The notes: generated by a model from the letters alone, not told the origin. DNA of 64,000 nucleotides from Candidatus Omnitrophota bacterium (GCA_022711395.1 JAKLFA010000004.1:134361-198360), one strand, 5' to 3'. Shown: positions 25,590 to 34,295, counted from the first letter of the stretch. Numbers and translations are program-made.

Positions 25590-26157
25590 TCAGCTCGTAA
25601 TAACACACCAGGGCTAGAACGATCTTCCAGGAAAAGGCCCCCACCCAGATCACAAAGCTCAGCACAAAAAAGATAAATATCGCGTAACGCTTAACCCGGT
25701 CAAAACAATAGATCTTGTCGACCAACGACGCGATCCCGTATTTTTGGGAATATTCCTCCGCCAGGTGATAAAGCGAGATTTTGGAAAGGATCTTAACGGG
25801 AGCATAATCCCGGCGGATCAAAATCTCACTAAGGGAAAGCACGGCCTTGTTTTTGATGTCTTGAGAACGGAACCAGAAAAACAAAATGAGCGGCACGGCC
25901 AAAAAAGGCCACCAGGTCTTAAAAACAGCGACCGCCACGGCGCTGAGCACGGCAAGCGCGAAAAGGGTTCTTTGTTTAACGGTCGAAGCCTCAATATCAC
26001 GATACGCCCGCCCCATCCGATCACCGGAAGAAATCTCCTGCCTGACCGCCGGATGGGTCACAAGAAATTCAAACCAGCGGCAGACCTCAGCGTCATGCTT
26101 GATGGAATTGATGATCGCCTCAAAACTGCTCACCTGTTCTTGAAAAAATTCGGTCAT
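25543..26157 (-). CDS. small membrane protein convergent with radical SAM fusion, copy 2
   Basis: This is a 204-residue paralogue of the protein at 22848-23462: the same length, the same SSFEAIINSIKHDAEVCRWFEF start, two pairs of membrane segments and the same VYRRLQ end. Unlike copy 1 it has an AGGAT ribosome site 5 bp before the ATG and follows the nitroreductase gene by 25 bp on the same strand, so it may be read as the last gene of the DUF1846 operon. Its 3' end overlaps the radical SAM fusion gene by exactly 47 nt, as in copy 1. No function is known to me. Confidence 0.78.
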   Translation of the reverse strand: MTEFFQEQVSSFEAIINSIKHDAEVCRWFEFLVTHPAVRQEISSGDRMGRAYRDIEASTVKQRTLFALAVLSAVAVAVFKTWWPFLAVPLILFFWFRSQDIKNKAVLSLSEILIRRDYAPVKILSKISLYHLAEEYSQKYGIASLVDKIYCFDRVKRYAIFIFFVLSFVIWVGAFSWKIVLALVCYYELIKAALMTTAVYRRLQ

Positions 26158-26182
26158 GCCATTTCGATCCTGCGTTTGGTTT

Positions 26183-26725
26183 TCAGCGGACTTCGCTCAT
26201 ATCACCGATGCCGTGACGGCTCTTTTCCCGCAAGCCTTCTTCCGCCGAATATCCCAGGCTGATCACAAGGTCCACCTTCACATGCCACGGCAAGCCCAAA
26301 ACCTTCTTCACCGCCCGTTCGTTGAACCACCCGATCCAGCAGGTCCCCAAACCTTCCTCCGTCGCCTGCAGGATAAAATGCTCTCCCGCAATGCCGAGAT
26401 CGATCAGGTTATACTGCACCCCCCTGACCTGGCCGCCCATCCGTGCCGCGTATTTCGAACGCTCACGGATCAAAAAGACCAGGACCGGGGCCTCCCGGGC
26501 AAAGGCGTTCATCTGGAATATCCCGGAGAACGCGGCGCGCGCGGCCTTTTCTTTTAAGGCGGGATCTTGCACGGCAACAAAACGCCACGGCTGTGAATTA
26601 CAGGCCGACGGCGCAAGCCGCGCGGCTTCCAAACAGCGCTCGATCTGCCCCCGGTCAACGGGCCGATCCAAATACTTTCGGCAGCTCTGCCGCCTTGAAA
26701 CCAGCTCTAAAAAACCCATCTTCAT
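26183..26725 (-). CDS. nitroreductase-family FMN oxidoreductase
   Basis: This is a 180-residue nitroreductase-fold protein with the FMN-binding SRRQSCRKY near the N-terminus, the loop LAPSACNSQPWRF, and the central GIAGEHFILQATEEGLGTCWIGWF motif, ending in SLGYSAE. Family members reduce nitro groups, quinones or flavins with NAD(P)H; some are dehalogenases or ring-forming enzymes. Two ATGs (26725, 26719) lie close after GAAAGG; the longer frame back to 26824 would run into the PurF-like gene and is rejected. It starts 7 bp after the PurF-like stop, so it is in the same operon. The substrate is not predictable. Confidence 0.88.
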   Translation of the reverse strand: MKMGFLELVSRRQSCRKYLDRPVDRGQIERCLEAARLAPSACNSQPWRFVAVQDPALKEKAARAAFSGIFQMNAFAREAPVLVFLIRERSKYAARMGGQVRGVQYNLIDLGIAGEHFILQATEEGLGTCWIGWFNERAVKKVLGLPWHVKVDLVISLGYSAEEGLREKSRHGIGDMSEVR

Positions 26726-26732
26726 AAACCTT

Positions 26733-28148
26733 TCAGGCGCATTTGGTCTTGCCAGGACACTGGCCATTCCAGCAATACAGACAAAGCTTTTCACGGGGAA
26801 GCCCGATCGCCTCCACCATGTCATCGATCCTCTGGTAACGCAGCGTCGTCACATCCAGGTCCTTTTCGATATACTGGACCATCCGCTTATATTTTTCCGA
26901 ATCCGGGTCCAGATATTCAGAGACATCCTCAATATCCTTACCCTCAAGCGCCCTGATGGCCTTACGCGCGGCCAACTCATCGACGCTGCGCGTTGAAAGA
27001 CAGAATTTGCAAGGAAACATCAACGGCGGGCAGGCCAGCCGGACATGGATCTCTTTCGCGCCGGCATCCCAAAGCTTGTTGACCGTGAAATTCTTAAGCT
27101 GAGTCCCGCGCACGATCGAATCATCACAGACCACGATCTTGTTTCCCTTAATGATCTCTCGGATCGGGATCAGCTTCATTGTGGCGATAAGATTGCGTGT
27201 CTCCTGACTGGGCGGCGTATAACTTCGTCCATAGCCGGGGGTGTATTTGACGAGCGGCCGGCGATACGGCTTGCCGCATTCCATCGCGTAACCGATCGCA
27301 TGGGCCGTCCCGGAATCAGGAACTCCGGCGACAAGATCCACATCAATATCCTGATCATGTTTGGCCAAGGCCCTTCCGCTGCGTTCACGGGACAGCTCCA
27401 CGTTGACCCCTTCATAGACAGAAGCTGGAAAGCCTGTATAAACCCACAAGAACGAACAGATCTGACTGCTGTCCGTTCCCTTCCGCTTGATATCCATGCC
27501 TTGCTTGTTCAAAAGCACGATCTCGCCGGGCTTAAGGAATTTTACGATCTTAAATCCTAAGTTCGGCAACGCGTTGCTTTCAGCAGAGACCGCCCATTCC
27601 TCCCCTTTATTCCCGATCACCAGGGGCGTGTAACCAAACCTGTCCCGCGCCGCATAAATGCCGTCCTTATTTAAAAGAAGCAGCGAACACGAGCCTTCGA
27701 TCTGAGAGAACATCTTCTCGATCCCGTCAACGATATCATCACCCTGTGTGATCAGCTTTCCAACCAGTTCCGTGACATTGACACCGCCATGACTGACCTC
27801 ACTGAATGAAAGACCTCTATCAAAAAGCCTTTGCTTCAATTCATTTTTGTTCTCAACAAGCCCTGAGGTGACCAGGCAGAACGGGCCAAGCCTGGAGTTC
27901 AAATAGACCGGTTGTTCATCAGAATCGCTGATAACGCCTATTCCATAGGGCCCTTCCATGCGTTTGTGATCATCATAGAACTTGGACTTGAACTGTGTCT
28001 GGCTGATATTGTGGATCTGCCGGTCAAAGCTTTCTCCCAGCACCGCCATCCCGCCGTATTCTGTCCCCAAATGTGAATGATAGTCGACCCCGTAAAACAA
28101 CACGCTGGAACAATTCTTTTTCGATACTGCTCCAAAAACTCCGCTCAT
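26733..28148 (-). CDS. PurF-like amidophosphoribosyltransferase family protein with Ser at the nucleophile position
   Basis: This is a 471-residue two-domain protein: an Ntn-type glutamine amidotransferase domain, then a phosphoribosyltransferase domain with the PRPP loop IVVCDDSIVRGTQ. In PurF the residue after the initiator Met is the catalytic Cys (MCGIFG). Here the start is MSGVFG, so the nucleophile position is Ser2; the following RLGPFCLVTSG and ARDRFGYTPL regions are otherwise conserved. The Cys groups CPPLMFPCKFC and CLYCWNGQC in the C-terminus could hold an Fe-S cluster as in Bacillus PurF. It could use ammonia, be an autoprocessed Ser-Ntn enzyme, or do another reaction. It is operonic with DUF1846. 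Confidence 0.85.
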   Translation of the reverse strand: MSGVFGAVSKKNCSSVLFYGVDYHSHLGTEYGGMAVLGESFDRQIHNISQTQFKSKFYDDHKRMEGPYGIGVISDSDEQPVYLNSRLGPFCLVTSGLVENKNELKQRLFDRGLSFSEVSHGGVNVTELVGKLITQGDDIVDGIEKMFSQIEGSCSLLLLNKDGIYAARDRFGYTPLVIGNKGEEWAVSAESNALPNLGFKIVKFLKPGEIVLLNKQGMDIKRKGTDSSQICSFLWVYTGFPASVYEGVNVELSRERSGRALAKHDQDIDVDLVAGVPDSGTAHAIGYAMECGKPYRRPLVKYTPGYGRSYTPPSQETRNLIATMKLIPIREIIKGNKIVVCDDSIVRGTQLKNFTVNKLWDAGAKEIHVRLACPPLMFPCKFCLSTRSVDELAARKAIRALEGKDIEDVSEYLDPDSEKYKRMVQYIEKDLDVTTLRYQRIDDMVEAIGLPREKLCLYCWNGQCPGKTKCA

Positions 28149-28186
28149 GATGTCGTTTCCTCACTTTAGGTGAAAAGTTTGATGTG

Positions 28187-29704
28187 TCACGCGTCAAAAA
28201 AACTTCCCATGGACAAATTCGGATCGGTCGTCAGATTGATCCCCAACCGCTTTAAACCCGCCTCATCCCCGGGCGTTGGAATATGGGTCATGTGAACCTC
28301 ACAGCCCCTCAGCTCCTTAAGCATTTCCAAAGCCGCCTGAGCTGTCGCGTTGGTCGTGGCGCTGATCGTAAGAGCGACCAGCGTTTCATCAAGATCCATG
28401 CTCGCTGTTTTTGCGCCCAGGATATCCTCTTTCAAAAGCCTGACCGATTCAATGATGTTGGGAGACAGCAAGTGCAGCTTATCCGGAATGCCCGCCAGAT
28501 GCTTCACCGCGTTCAGAACAAGGCTTGAGACCGCGTGCATCAATGGAGAGTTTTTTCCTTTAATGATCGTCCCGTCGGCAAGTTCGATCGCCGCTCCGCA
28601 AAAGACCCCTTTATTCCCCTTGCCTGTATCCCGGGCCTCCTGCGCCGCCTCCCTGGAAGGGATCACGACCCGGCGATCCTCCGCGGCAACGCCCAGCTCC
28701 TTCATGATCAACTCCGCCCGCTGGACCGTGTCCTTCTCGGCCAACCCCATAAGATACTCGCACCCGTAGCGAAAATACCTGCGGATCGCCTCCTGCTGCG
28801 CGGCTTCCTGAACGGCCTGGTCATCCACGATCCCGAAACCGGCACAGTTAACGCCCATATCCGTAGGCGAACGGTACATCGCGGCGCCGCCGGTGATCTT
28901 TTCAAGGATCCTGCGCAACACCGGGAACACTTCCACGTCACGGTTATAATTGATCGCCGTCTCACCGTAGGCCTCCAGATGGAACGGATCGATCATGTTA
29001 AAATCCTTGATATCCGCCGTAGCAGATTCATAAACAACGTTGACCGGATGTTTCAAAGGGATGTTCCAGATGGGGAATGTCTCAAACTTCGCGTAACCGG
29101 ACCTGATGCCTTTGCGGTGATCATGATAAAGCTGCGAAAGACAGGTCGCCAGCTTGCCGCTGCCGGGACCGGGACCGGTTACGATGATCAGTTTTTTTTC
29201 CGTCTCAATATACTCATTGGCCCCATAACCTTCATCACTGACGATCGTATCAACATCGATCGGATAGCCTTTCGTGAACTTATGCGTGTAAACCTTGATC
29301 CCGAGCCGTTCCAGCTTGTTCTTGAAGATCCTGGCGGAAGGCTGGTTCTCAAAGCGGGTGATGACGACAGCCCGGATGTTCAGGCCCCAGTCCTTCACAT
29401 CACCGATCAGCTTTAAAGCATCAGCGTCGTAGGTGATCCCGAAATCAGCGCGGATCTTGCGCCGTTCGATATCCCCGGCGTAAATGCACAGAATGATATC
29501 TGCCTGGTCTTTCAGCTTCTGCAGAAGCTTCATTTTGACGTTCGGGTCAAACCCGGGAAGGACCCGGGCGGCGTGATAATCAAAAAGGATCTTTCCCCCA
29601 AATTCCAAATACAGTTTGTTATCAAATTTTTTCAGGCGTTCGAGGATCGCCTCCGTTTGTTCCGTCAAATATTTCTCGTTGTCAAACCCAGCACGTTTAA
29701 CCAC
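28187..29704 (-). CDS. DUF1846 (UPF0371) family protein
   Basis: This is a 505-residue protein of the DUF1846 family, recognisable from the opening GFDNEKYLTEQTEAILERL, the central KLIIVTGPGPGSGKLATCLS (P-loop-like, but used in this family without known ATPase role) and the conserved FPIWNIPLKHPVNVVYESAT and LVALTISATTNATA regions. The biochemical function is unknown; structures exist for homologues from Gram-positive bacteria. It is the first gene of a minus-strand unit with the PurF-like protein (38 bp apart), nitroreductase and probably a small membrane protein. The company of an apparent PRPP-using enzyme hints at a nucleotide or sugar-phosphate substrate. Confidence 0.92.
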   Translation of the reverse strand: MVKRAGFDNEKYLTEQTEAILERLKKFDNKLYLEFGGKILFDYHAARVLPGFDPNVKMKLLQKLKDQADIILCIYAGDIERRKIRADFGITYDADALKLIGDVKDWGLNIRAVVITRFENQPSARIFKNKLERLGIKVYTHKFTKGYPIDVDTIVSDEGYGANEYIETEKKLIIVTGPGPGSGKLATCLSQLYHDHRKGIRSGYAKFETFPIWNIPLKHPVNVVYESATADIKDFNMIDPFHLEAYGETAINYNRDVEVFPVLRRILEKITGGAAMYRSPTDMGVNCAGFGIVDDQAVQEAAQQEAIRRYFRYGCEYLMGLAEKDTVQRAELIMKELGVAAEDRRVVIPSREAAQEARDTGKGNKGVFCGAAIELADGTIIKGKNSPLMHAVSSLVLNAVKHLAGIPDKLHLLSPNIIESVRLLKEDILGAKTASMDLDETLVALTISATTNATAQAALEMLKELRGCEVHMTHIPTPGDEAGLKRLGINLTTDPNLSMGSFFDA

Positions 29705-29792
29705 GCTTTACCCCCCATATCTGATTTGATATTAAAGAACAGTATACACACCCCCCCAGCCCCACCCCCATAAAACGCCTTTAAACGGTCAT

Positions 29793-30395
29793 CTAACAGC
29801 CCTCCACAGTGACCTTAAGGTCCTTAATGATCCCATCGCTTAAGCGGTAAACCCATCCGTGGACCGCGATATTCTGGCCGGATTTCCAGGCGTTCTGAAG
29901 GATCGTGGTGTGACGGATATTATTGACCTGCTCGATGATGTTATACTCACACAACAGGTCCAATCTGGCGCGTTCATTCGGACAGGCGTCGATCTCTTTT
30001 TTATAGATCCTGTAGACGTCCTTGATATGGCGAAGCCAGTTGTCGATCAGCCCGTGTTCCTTTTTATCCATCGCCGCCTTGATCCCCCCGCAGTCATAAT
30101 GCCCGCAAACGATCACATGCTCGACCTTCAAAATATCCACGGCAAACTGCAATACCGAAAGGCAGTTTAAATCCGTATGGACCACGACATTGGCGATATT
30201 GCGGTGGACAAAGATCTCGCCGGGCAAAAGGCCAACGATCTGATTGGCCGGCACCCGGCTGTCCGAACAGCCGATCCAGAGGTATTTGGGGTTCTGCTGA
30301 TGTGACAGGCTGGAGAAAAAATCCGGGTTCTCGGATGTGACCCCCTCAGCCCATTTGCGGTTATTATCAAAAAGGATCTTGATCGAAGATTTCAT
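29793..30395 (-). CDS. can: beta-class carbonic anhydrase
   Basis: This is a 200-residue protein interconverting CO2 and bicarbonate in the cytoplasm. Zinc ligands are visible: Cys43 with the Asp45-Arg47 dyad in CSDSR, then His99 and Cys102 in GHYDCGG. The downstream LIDNWLRHI and NVRHTTIL-like region (VNNIRHTTIL) are typical of plant/bacterial-type beta-CAs. The ATG at 30395 follows AAAGGA; a start at 30422 adds nine residues across that site. It is a single gene between the DUF1846 unit and the divergent TMTC-like gene. Bicarbonate supply for carboxylations is the general role. Confidence 0.95.
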   Translation of the reverse strand: MKSSIKILFDNNRKWAEGVTSENPDFFSSLSHQQNPKYLWIGCSDSRVPANQIVGLLPGEIFVHRNIANVVVHTDLNCLSVLQFAVDILKVEHVIVCGHYDCGGIKAAMDKKEHGLIDNWLRHIKDVYRIYKKEIDACPNERARLDLLCEYNIIEQVNNIRHTTILQNAWKSGQNIAVHGWVYRLSDGIIKDLKVTVEGC

Positions 30396-30529
30396 GAACG
30401 GTCCTTTCAGGAAGAAAAACAAAGATATTATATATTAGAATTTTTAAATAAGAAACAAGTTCTCTTTAAAGGTTATATATTCAATATGGTTTGTTATAAT
30501 ATAAAAAACCTCCGAACAAAGGCCGTTTT

Positions 30530-32239
30530 ATGACATCGCTCAAAAACCATTGGATCATCGCGCTGCTGCTCATCCTTGCCGCCACGCTCATAAGTTTTTT
30601 GCCGTCCTTGTTCAATGATTTCGTGAATTATGACGACCCGGTCCTTATCTTTGAAAATGCCCTCATCCGGGAAGGATCTTTTTCAAACGCGGTCAACATA
30701 TTCAAAACACAGCTTTCCGGAAACCATAGCAGATTCAATCCGCTGGTCTTCATCTCCTACATGAGCACCTTGCGTTTCTTCGGGCCAAACCCGTTCTGGT
30801 TCCACGCCACGAGCCTTCTGTTCCATCTGGGCTGCGTAGCAGCGGCCTTCTGGCTGACCATGCTTTTAACGCAAAGCCTGCCAGTAAGCGTCATGACCTC
30901 TCTGCTGTTCGGGATCCATCCCATCCATGTGGAACCCGTCGCCTGGATCTCTTCCCTGATGCATGTCATGTACAGCCTCTTTTATCTTTTGAGCCTGATC
31001 CTTTTTCTAAAAGCGATCCGCTCTGAACGCGCGAACCCGCTGCTATTATTTGCCTCTTTTATCAGTTTTGTGATCTGCGGATGCTGTTTTTCCGCCGGAG
31101 CAGCCACTCTGCCGGCCATCCTCCTCTTATTATGCGTATGGCAGGACAGCTCTCTGCAAAAAAAACGTCTGGCCCTTCTGCTGCCGTTCTTTGCCCTGTC
31201 CCTGTTCTGGGCATGGATCACGGTCTTCGCGGCCAAGAATTCTCACATCATCACAAACCCGTATTTTAACACCAGCACGTATTCCTTAAATGAACGGATT
31301 CATCTTTCAAGTTTGAGCATTTTTTATTACCTGCGCCAGCTCATCGCCCCGCTGAATTTCACCATCGTCTATCCTGAAGGGTATTATTCCCATCCGTTCA
31401 ACGCTCTTTACACGGTCTTTCTTGCTGTCGGCATCTTAGCCCTTCTTATGTTCTATAAGCGCAGGCCCGTCCAGACAAGACCGGTCTTTTTCGGGGCCCT
31501 GTTTTTCCTGATCACGATCCTTCCTTTTTTAAAGATCTACTCCACGACAAGCTCGCTGACCAACGACCGTTATTGTTATCTGGCCTGCTACGGCATATTT
31601 TTCATCCTGGCATTATGGGCCAACCTCTTGCTCGAAAAACGCGTCCCCTTGATCAGAACAGTTTCTGCCATTGCCGCAGTCTATCTGCTCATCATCACAT
31701 GGAGCGCTTGCCGAAACTGGAAAAACAGCGCTACCCTTTGGAGCAATCAGATCACGGCCTATCCAAAGGCGTATCCGGCTTACGTAGGCCGGGCGGATTT
31801 TTATTTAAGCCAAGGCCGATACCAGAACGCGCTGGATGACCTTGATCGCGCTCTTCAGCTTAAACCCGACTATATCGAAGCCTTGAACCTCAAAGGCACA
31901 ACGCTCCTTCTTTCAGGCTCACCGCAAACCGCCATTGAATCTTATACCAAGGTCCTGATGGTCGATCCTGCGAACACCGCCGCGCTCAATAACCGCGCCG
32001 CGGCCTATCTCAATCTTGGAATGTATAAAAACGCCCAGGACGACCTGGATAAATCCATAAATCTTGATGCCCGGCAGATCGATCCATACTATAATCGGAG
32101 TATCGCGTTGATCGGGCAAGGGCGGTATCAGCCGGCGTTGGATGATATTGAGTTCATCCTCAACGCCGACCCCGGGCATGAACTTGCCAGGTCTCAATAT
32201 CAAACCCTCAAAAAAGTGATGGGCTCCCATGAACCATAA
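30530..32239 (+). CDS. TMTC-like membrane glycosyltransferase (GT-C) with TPR domain
   Basis: This is a 569-residue protein. Residues 1-400 form about ten membrane segments with the GT-C signature after helix 1 (NYDDPVLI, Asp35-Asp36) and the TMTC-type loop HPIHVEPVAWIS. Residues 415-560 are four or five TPR repeats (RADFYLSQGRYQNALDDLDRALQLKP, AAAYLNLGMYKNAQDDL). This is the architecture of TMTC O-mannosyltransferases, which use a polyprenyl-phosphate mannose donor. The adjacent gene, overlapping by 11 bp, is a GT2 that makes such donors, which fits. The acceptor is unknown. A TATAAT (30495-30500) lies upstream with no good -35. Confidence 0.85.
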   Translation: MTSLKNHWIIALLLILAATLISFLPSLFNDFVNYDDPVLIFENALIREGSFSNAVNIFKTQLSGNHSRFNPLVFISYMSTLRFFGPNPFWFHATSLLFHLGCVAAAFWLTMLLTQSLPVSVMTSLLFGIHPIHVEPVAWISSLMHVMYSLFYLLSLILFLKAIRSERANPLLLFASFISFVICGCCFSAGAATLPAILLLLCVWQDSSLQKKRLALLLPFFALSLFWAWITVFAAKNSHIITNPYFNTSTYSLNERIHLSSLSIFYYLRQLIAPLNFTIVYPEGYYSHPFNALYTVFLAVGILALLMFYKRRPVQTRPVFFGALFFLITILPFLKIYSTTSSLTNDRYCYLACYGIFFILALWANLLLEKRVPLIRTVSAIAAVYLLIITWSACRNWKNSATLWSNQITAYPKAYPAYVGRADFYLSQGRYQNALDDLDRALQLKPDYIEALNLKGTTLLLSGSPQTAIESYTKVLMVDPANTAALNNRAAAYLNLGMYKNAQDDLDKSINLDARQIDPYYNRSIALIGQGRYQPALDDIEFILNADPGHELARSQYQTLKKVMGSHEP

Positions 32240-33221
32240 TACTTCCGATCAAAACACGCAGCCGGGGCTGGATATCTCGATCATCGTTCCAGTCTATAAC
32301 GAAGAAGAGAATATCGCCGATCTGCTCCAAGAAACTTTACCGCATCTTTCGGCGTCCGGCCTTTCTTATGAGGTCATCCTGATCAACGACGGAAGTAAGG
32401 ACGGGACCTGGCTGGAGATCCAGAAAGCCGCGAATAACGATCCTTGCGTTAAAGGAGTCTCCCTTTCCCGGAACTTCGGCCACCAGCACGCCCTGTTCTG
32501 CGGCCTGCATTTCGCGGGCGGCAGGGCCATGATCTGCATGGACGGGGACCTTCAGCATCCGCCGTCCATGATCCCCAAAATGCTCCACGCCTGGAAAGAA
32601 GGCGCCAAGGTCGTTACGACCACCCGCATCAGCAACGCGAAGACATCCTGGCTTAAAAAGACTTCATCCAGATATTACTACAAGCTCTTCACGTTTCTCT
32701 CCGGGGTCCCCTTGCACGAAGGGACTTCTGATTTCTGCCTAATCGACCGCCAGGCCTTTGAAGCCTTCAAGGACTTCAAGGACGCCAACCTTTTCCTGCG
32801 AGGGATCGTCCACTGGGTCGGCTTTCCATCGGCCTCTTTGGCCTACCAGGAAGGCGAACGCAAAAAAGGCAAAAGCAAATACAGCCTCTTAAAAATGCTG
32901 CACTTAGGCCTTACCGGGATCATTTCCTTCTCGACCGTTCCCCTTAAGCTCGGGATCTGGGCGGGGCTGCTTATGAGCGCGTTCTCCTTTTTTGAGCTCG
33001 TTTACATCCTGACGCGCTATCTGCAGGGGGCCACGGTCCCAGGATGGGCCTCGACCGTCGGTGTGGTGTCCTTGCTGTTCGGCATTCTTTTTATTCTGCT
33101 TGGATGCATCGGGATCTACCTGGCGGATATCCACAACTGCCTGAAGAACCGACCGCCCTTCATCGTTGAAAAAATCGTGAATATACGAACGGGCGATGAA
33201 CGAAAAGATGACAGATATTAA
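32229..33221 (+). CDS. GT2 polyprenyl-phosphate glycosyltransferase (DPM1/GtrB/ArnC type)
   Basis: This is a 330-residue protein. The GT-A domain has DISIIVPVYNEEENI, NDGSKDGT and MDGDLQHPP (the metal-binding DxD-type motif), plus HEGTSDFCLIDRQ in the acceptor region. Two C-terminal membrane segments (LGIWAGLLMSAFSFFELVYIL, VVSLLFGILFILLGCIGIYL) anchor it. Such enzymes transfer a hexose from a sugar nucleotide to undecaprenyl phosphate. Overlap with the TMTC-like gene by 11 bp indicates one transcript, so it probably supplies that enzyme with its donor. It converges with the minus-strand glycan operon by a 4-bp overlap of stop regions. Confidence 0.92.
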   Translation: MNHNTSDQNTQPGLDISIIVPVYNEEENIADLLQETLPHLSASGLSYEVILINDGSKDGTWLEIQKAANNDPCVKGVSLSRNFGHQHALFCGLHFAGGRAMICMDGDLQHPPSMIPKMLHAWKEGAKVVTTTRISNAKTSWLKKTSSRYYYKLFTFLSGVPLHEGTSDFCLIDRQAFEAFKDFKDANLFLRGIVHWVGFPSASLAYQEGERKKGKSKYSLLKMLHLGLTGIISFSTVPLKLGIWAGLLMSAFSFFELVYILTRYLQGATVPGWASTVGVVSLLFGILFILLGCIGIYLADIHNCLKNRPPFIVEKIVNIRTGDERKDDRY

Positions 33222-33769
33222 GATCGGTCTTGATCTTTGGGAAGGTCGAACTCACTGCCCCTGCCGAGCAGGAATTCTTTAAGCGCCAGAACACTCCGCG
33301 CCGCGAAGATCATAAAACGCCCCTGAAGATAATACCGCCCACCTTTCAGAACGATCTGACGGTTGTTCAGAAGGCGCCCCAACCGGTTCTCAAGGATGAC
33401 GCCCGCGTTGTAGCACTTCAGGATCTGCTCGAGCGAAAGGCCGCCGGGCGATTCGTGCAATTCCCGGACCAGACGGATCCGGCGCGCGGTCTCACCAAGA
33501 TTAATGAAATGCATATAACAATAAGCGAGCGCGGCATACGTCATCAGATGCAAAAGACCATAGCCCGCCGCGTCGATCAGTGCCAAAGAAGCTCCGGCGC
33601 TGTGAAAATACAGATACTCCTGAAATACCAGAACGCACAGGCCAGCGCAAAAGCTCACGATCACCGTTTTAAGCAGGCTCTGCTTAAACACAAGCCGGGA
33701 AAGAAGGATCTGGATGATCACCATTTCCGCAAAGACCCAGACCGGAAGGACCGCCTGCATAAACGCCAT
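33218..33769 (-). CDS. membrane protein with winged-helix-like C-terminus, unknown
   Basis: This is a 183-residue protein. Four membrane segments fill about residues 8-90 (AVLPVWVFAEMVIIQILL, TVIVSFCAGLCVLVFQEYLYF, LALIDAAGYGLLHLMTYAALAYCYM). A cytoplasmic domain of about 90 residues follows that looks winged-helix (LEQILKCYNAGVILENRLGRLLNNRQIVLKGGRYYLQG). The same layout is seen in the next gene, although the two sequences are not close. I do not know a function. It is the last gene of the long minus-strand operon, 4 bp after its neighbour. Confidence 0.65.
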   Translation of the reverse strand: MAFMQAVLPVWVFAEMVIIQILLSRLVFKQSLLKTVIVSFCAGLCVLVFQEYLYFHSAGASLALIDAAGYGLLHLMTYAALAYCYMHFINLGETARRIRLVRELHESPGGLSLEQILKCYNAGVILENRLGRLLNNRQIVLKGGRYYLQGRFMIFAARSVLALKEFLLGRGSEFDLPKDQDRS

Positions 33770-33772
33770 TCT

Positions 33773-34282
33773 TTATCCCCCCTTATGTTTCTTGCCTAAA
33801 AGCCAGCGGTAAAAACAGAACAAGCGCGCGACTGCCTTTCCTTTGGGAGTCAGACGGTATAGGCCGTTATCGAGCTCCGCCAAACCGCCCTTCAGCAGAT
33901 CATTGATCCGCGGCAGGACCAAGCGTTCATTATTCATATCGCGGATAAAACACTCTTGTGTTAAACCTTCCGGGCCGGCCCGATCAACATCGAGCACCAT
34001 CACCAAAGACGGACTATCGACCTCGATCCCCGAATACGTGACAATATAAGCAAGCATGACCGCAACATACGCAGCTATGATCTGGAAATATTCCCCGAAG
34101 CCTTCCATCCCGATCCATATTTTACCCCAGACAAACGCTCCGAGGATCCCAATGGCCAGCACAGACAAAAATATGAACATCAGCGTCTTGGAATGGTTCC
34201 GCGGGAGGCGGATCTTCCAGACGCAGACATGAACGCAGAAAGCGGCCAGCAGCAGCACAAGCGTGTAAACAAAAACAGCCAT
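33773..34282 (-). CDS. membrane protein with winged-helix-like C-terminus, unknown
   Basis: This is a 169-residue protein. Three membrane segments lie in residues 3-92 (VYTLVLLLAAFCVHVCVW, LMFIFLSVLAIGILGAFVW, YFQIIAAYVAVMLAYIVTYS), then a soluble domain with a winged-helix-like pattern (EECFIRDMNNERLVLPRINDLLKGGLAELDNGLYRLTPKGKAV is its core span, residues 120-165). The TPKG turn is common in MarR/PadR-type wings. Possibly a membrane-bound sensor or a scaffold. It lies between the TIM-barrel gene (13 bp upstream) and the other membrane protein. Confidence 0.65.
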   Translation of the reverse strand: MAVFVYTLVLLLAAFCVHVCVWKIRLPRNHSKTLMFIFLSVLAIGILGAFVWGKIWIGMEGFGEYFQIIAAYVAVMLAYIVTYSGIEVDSPSLVMVLDVDRAGPEGLTQECFIRDMNNERLVLPRINDLLKGGLAELDNGLYRLTPKGKAVARLFCFYRWLLGKKHKGG

Positions 34283-34295
34283 CCCTTTTCCCCCG

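Noticed and set aside
28535-29416. Plus-strand frame of 293 residues inside DUF1846
   Set aside because: It is antisense to a well conserved gene and lacks any family pattern.
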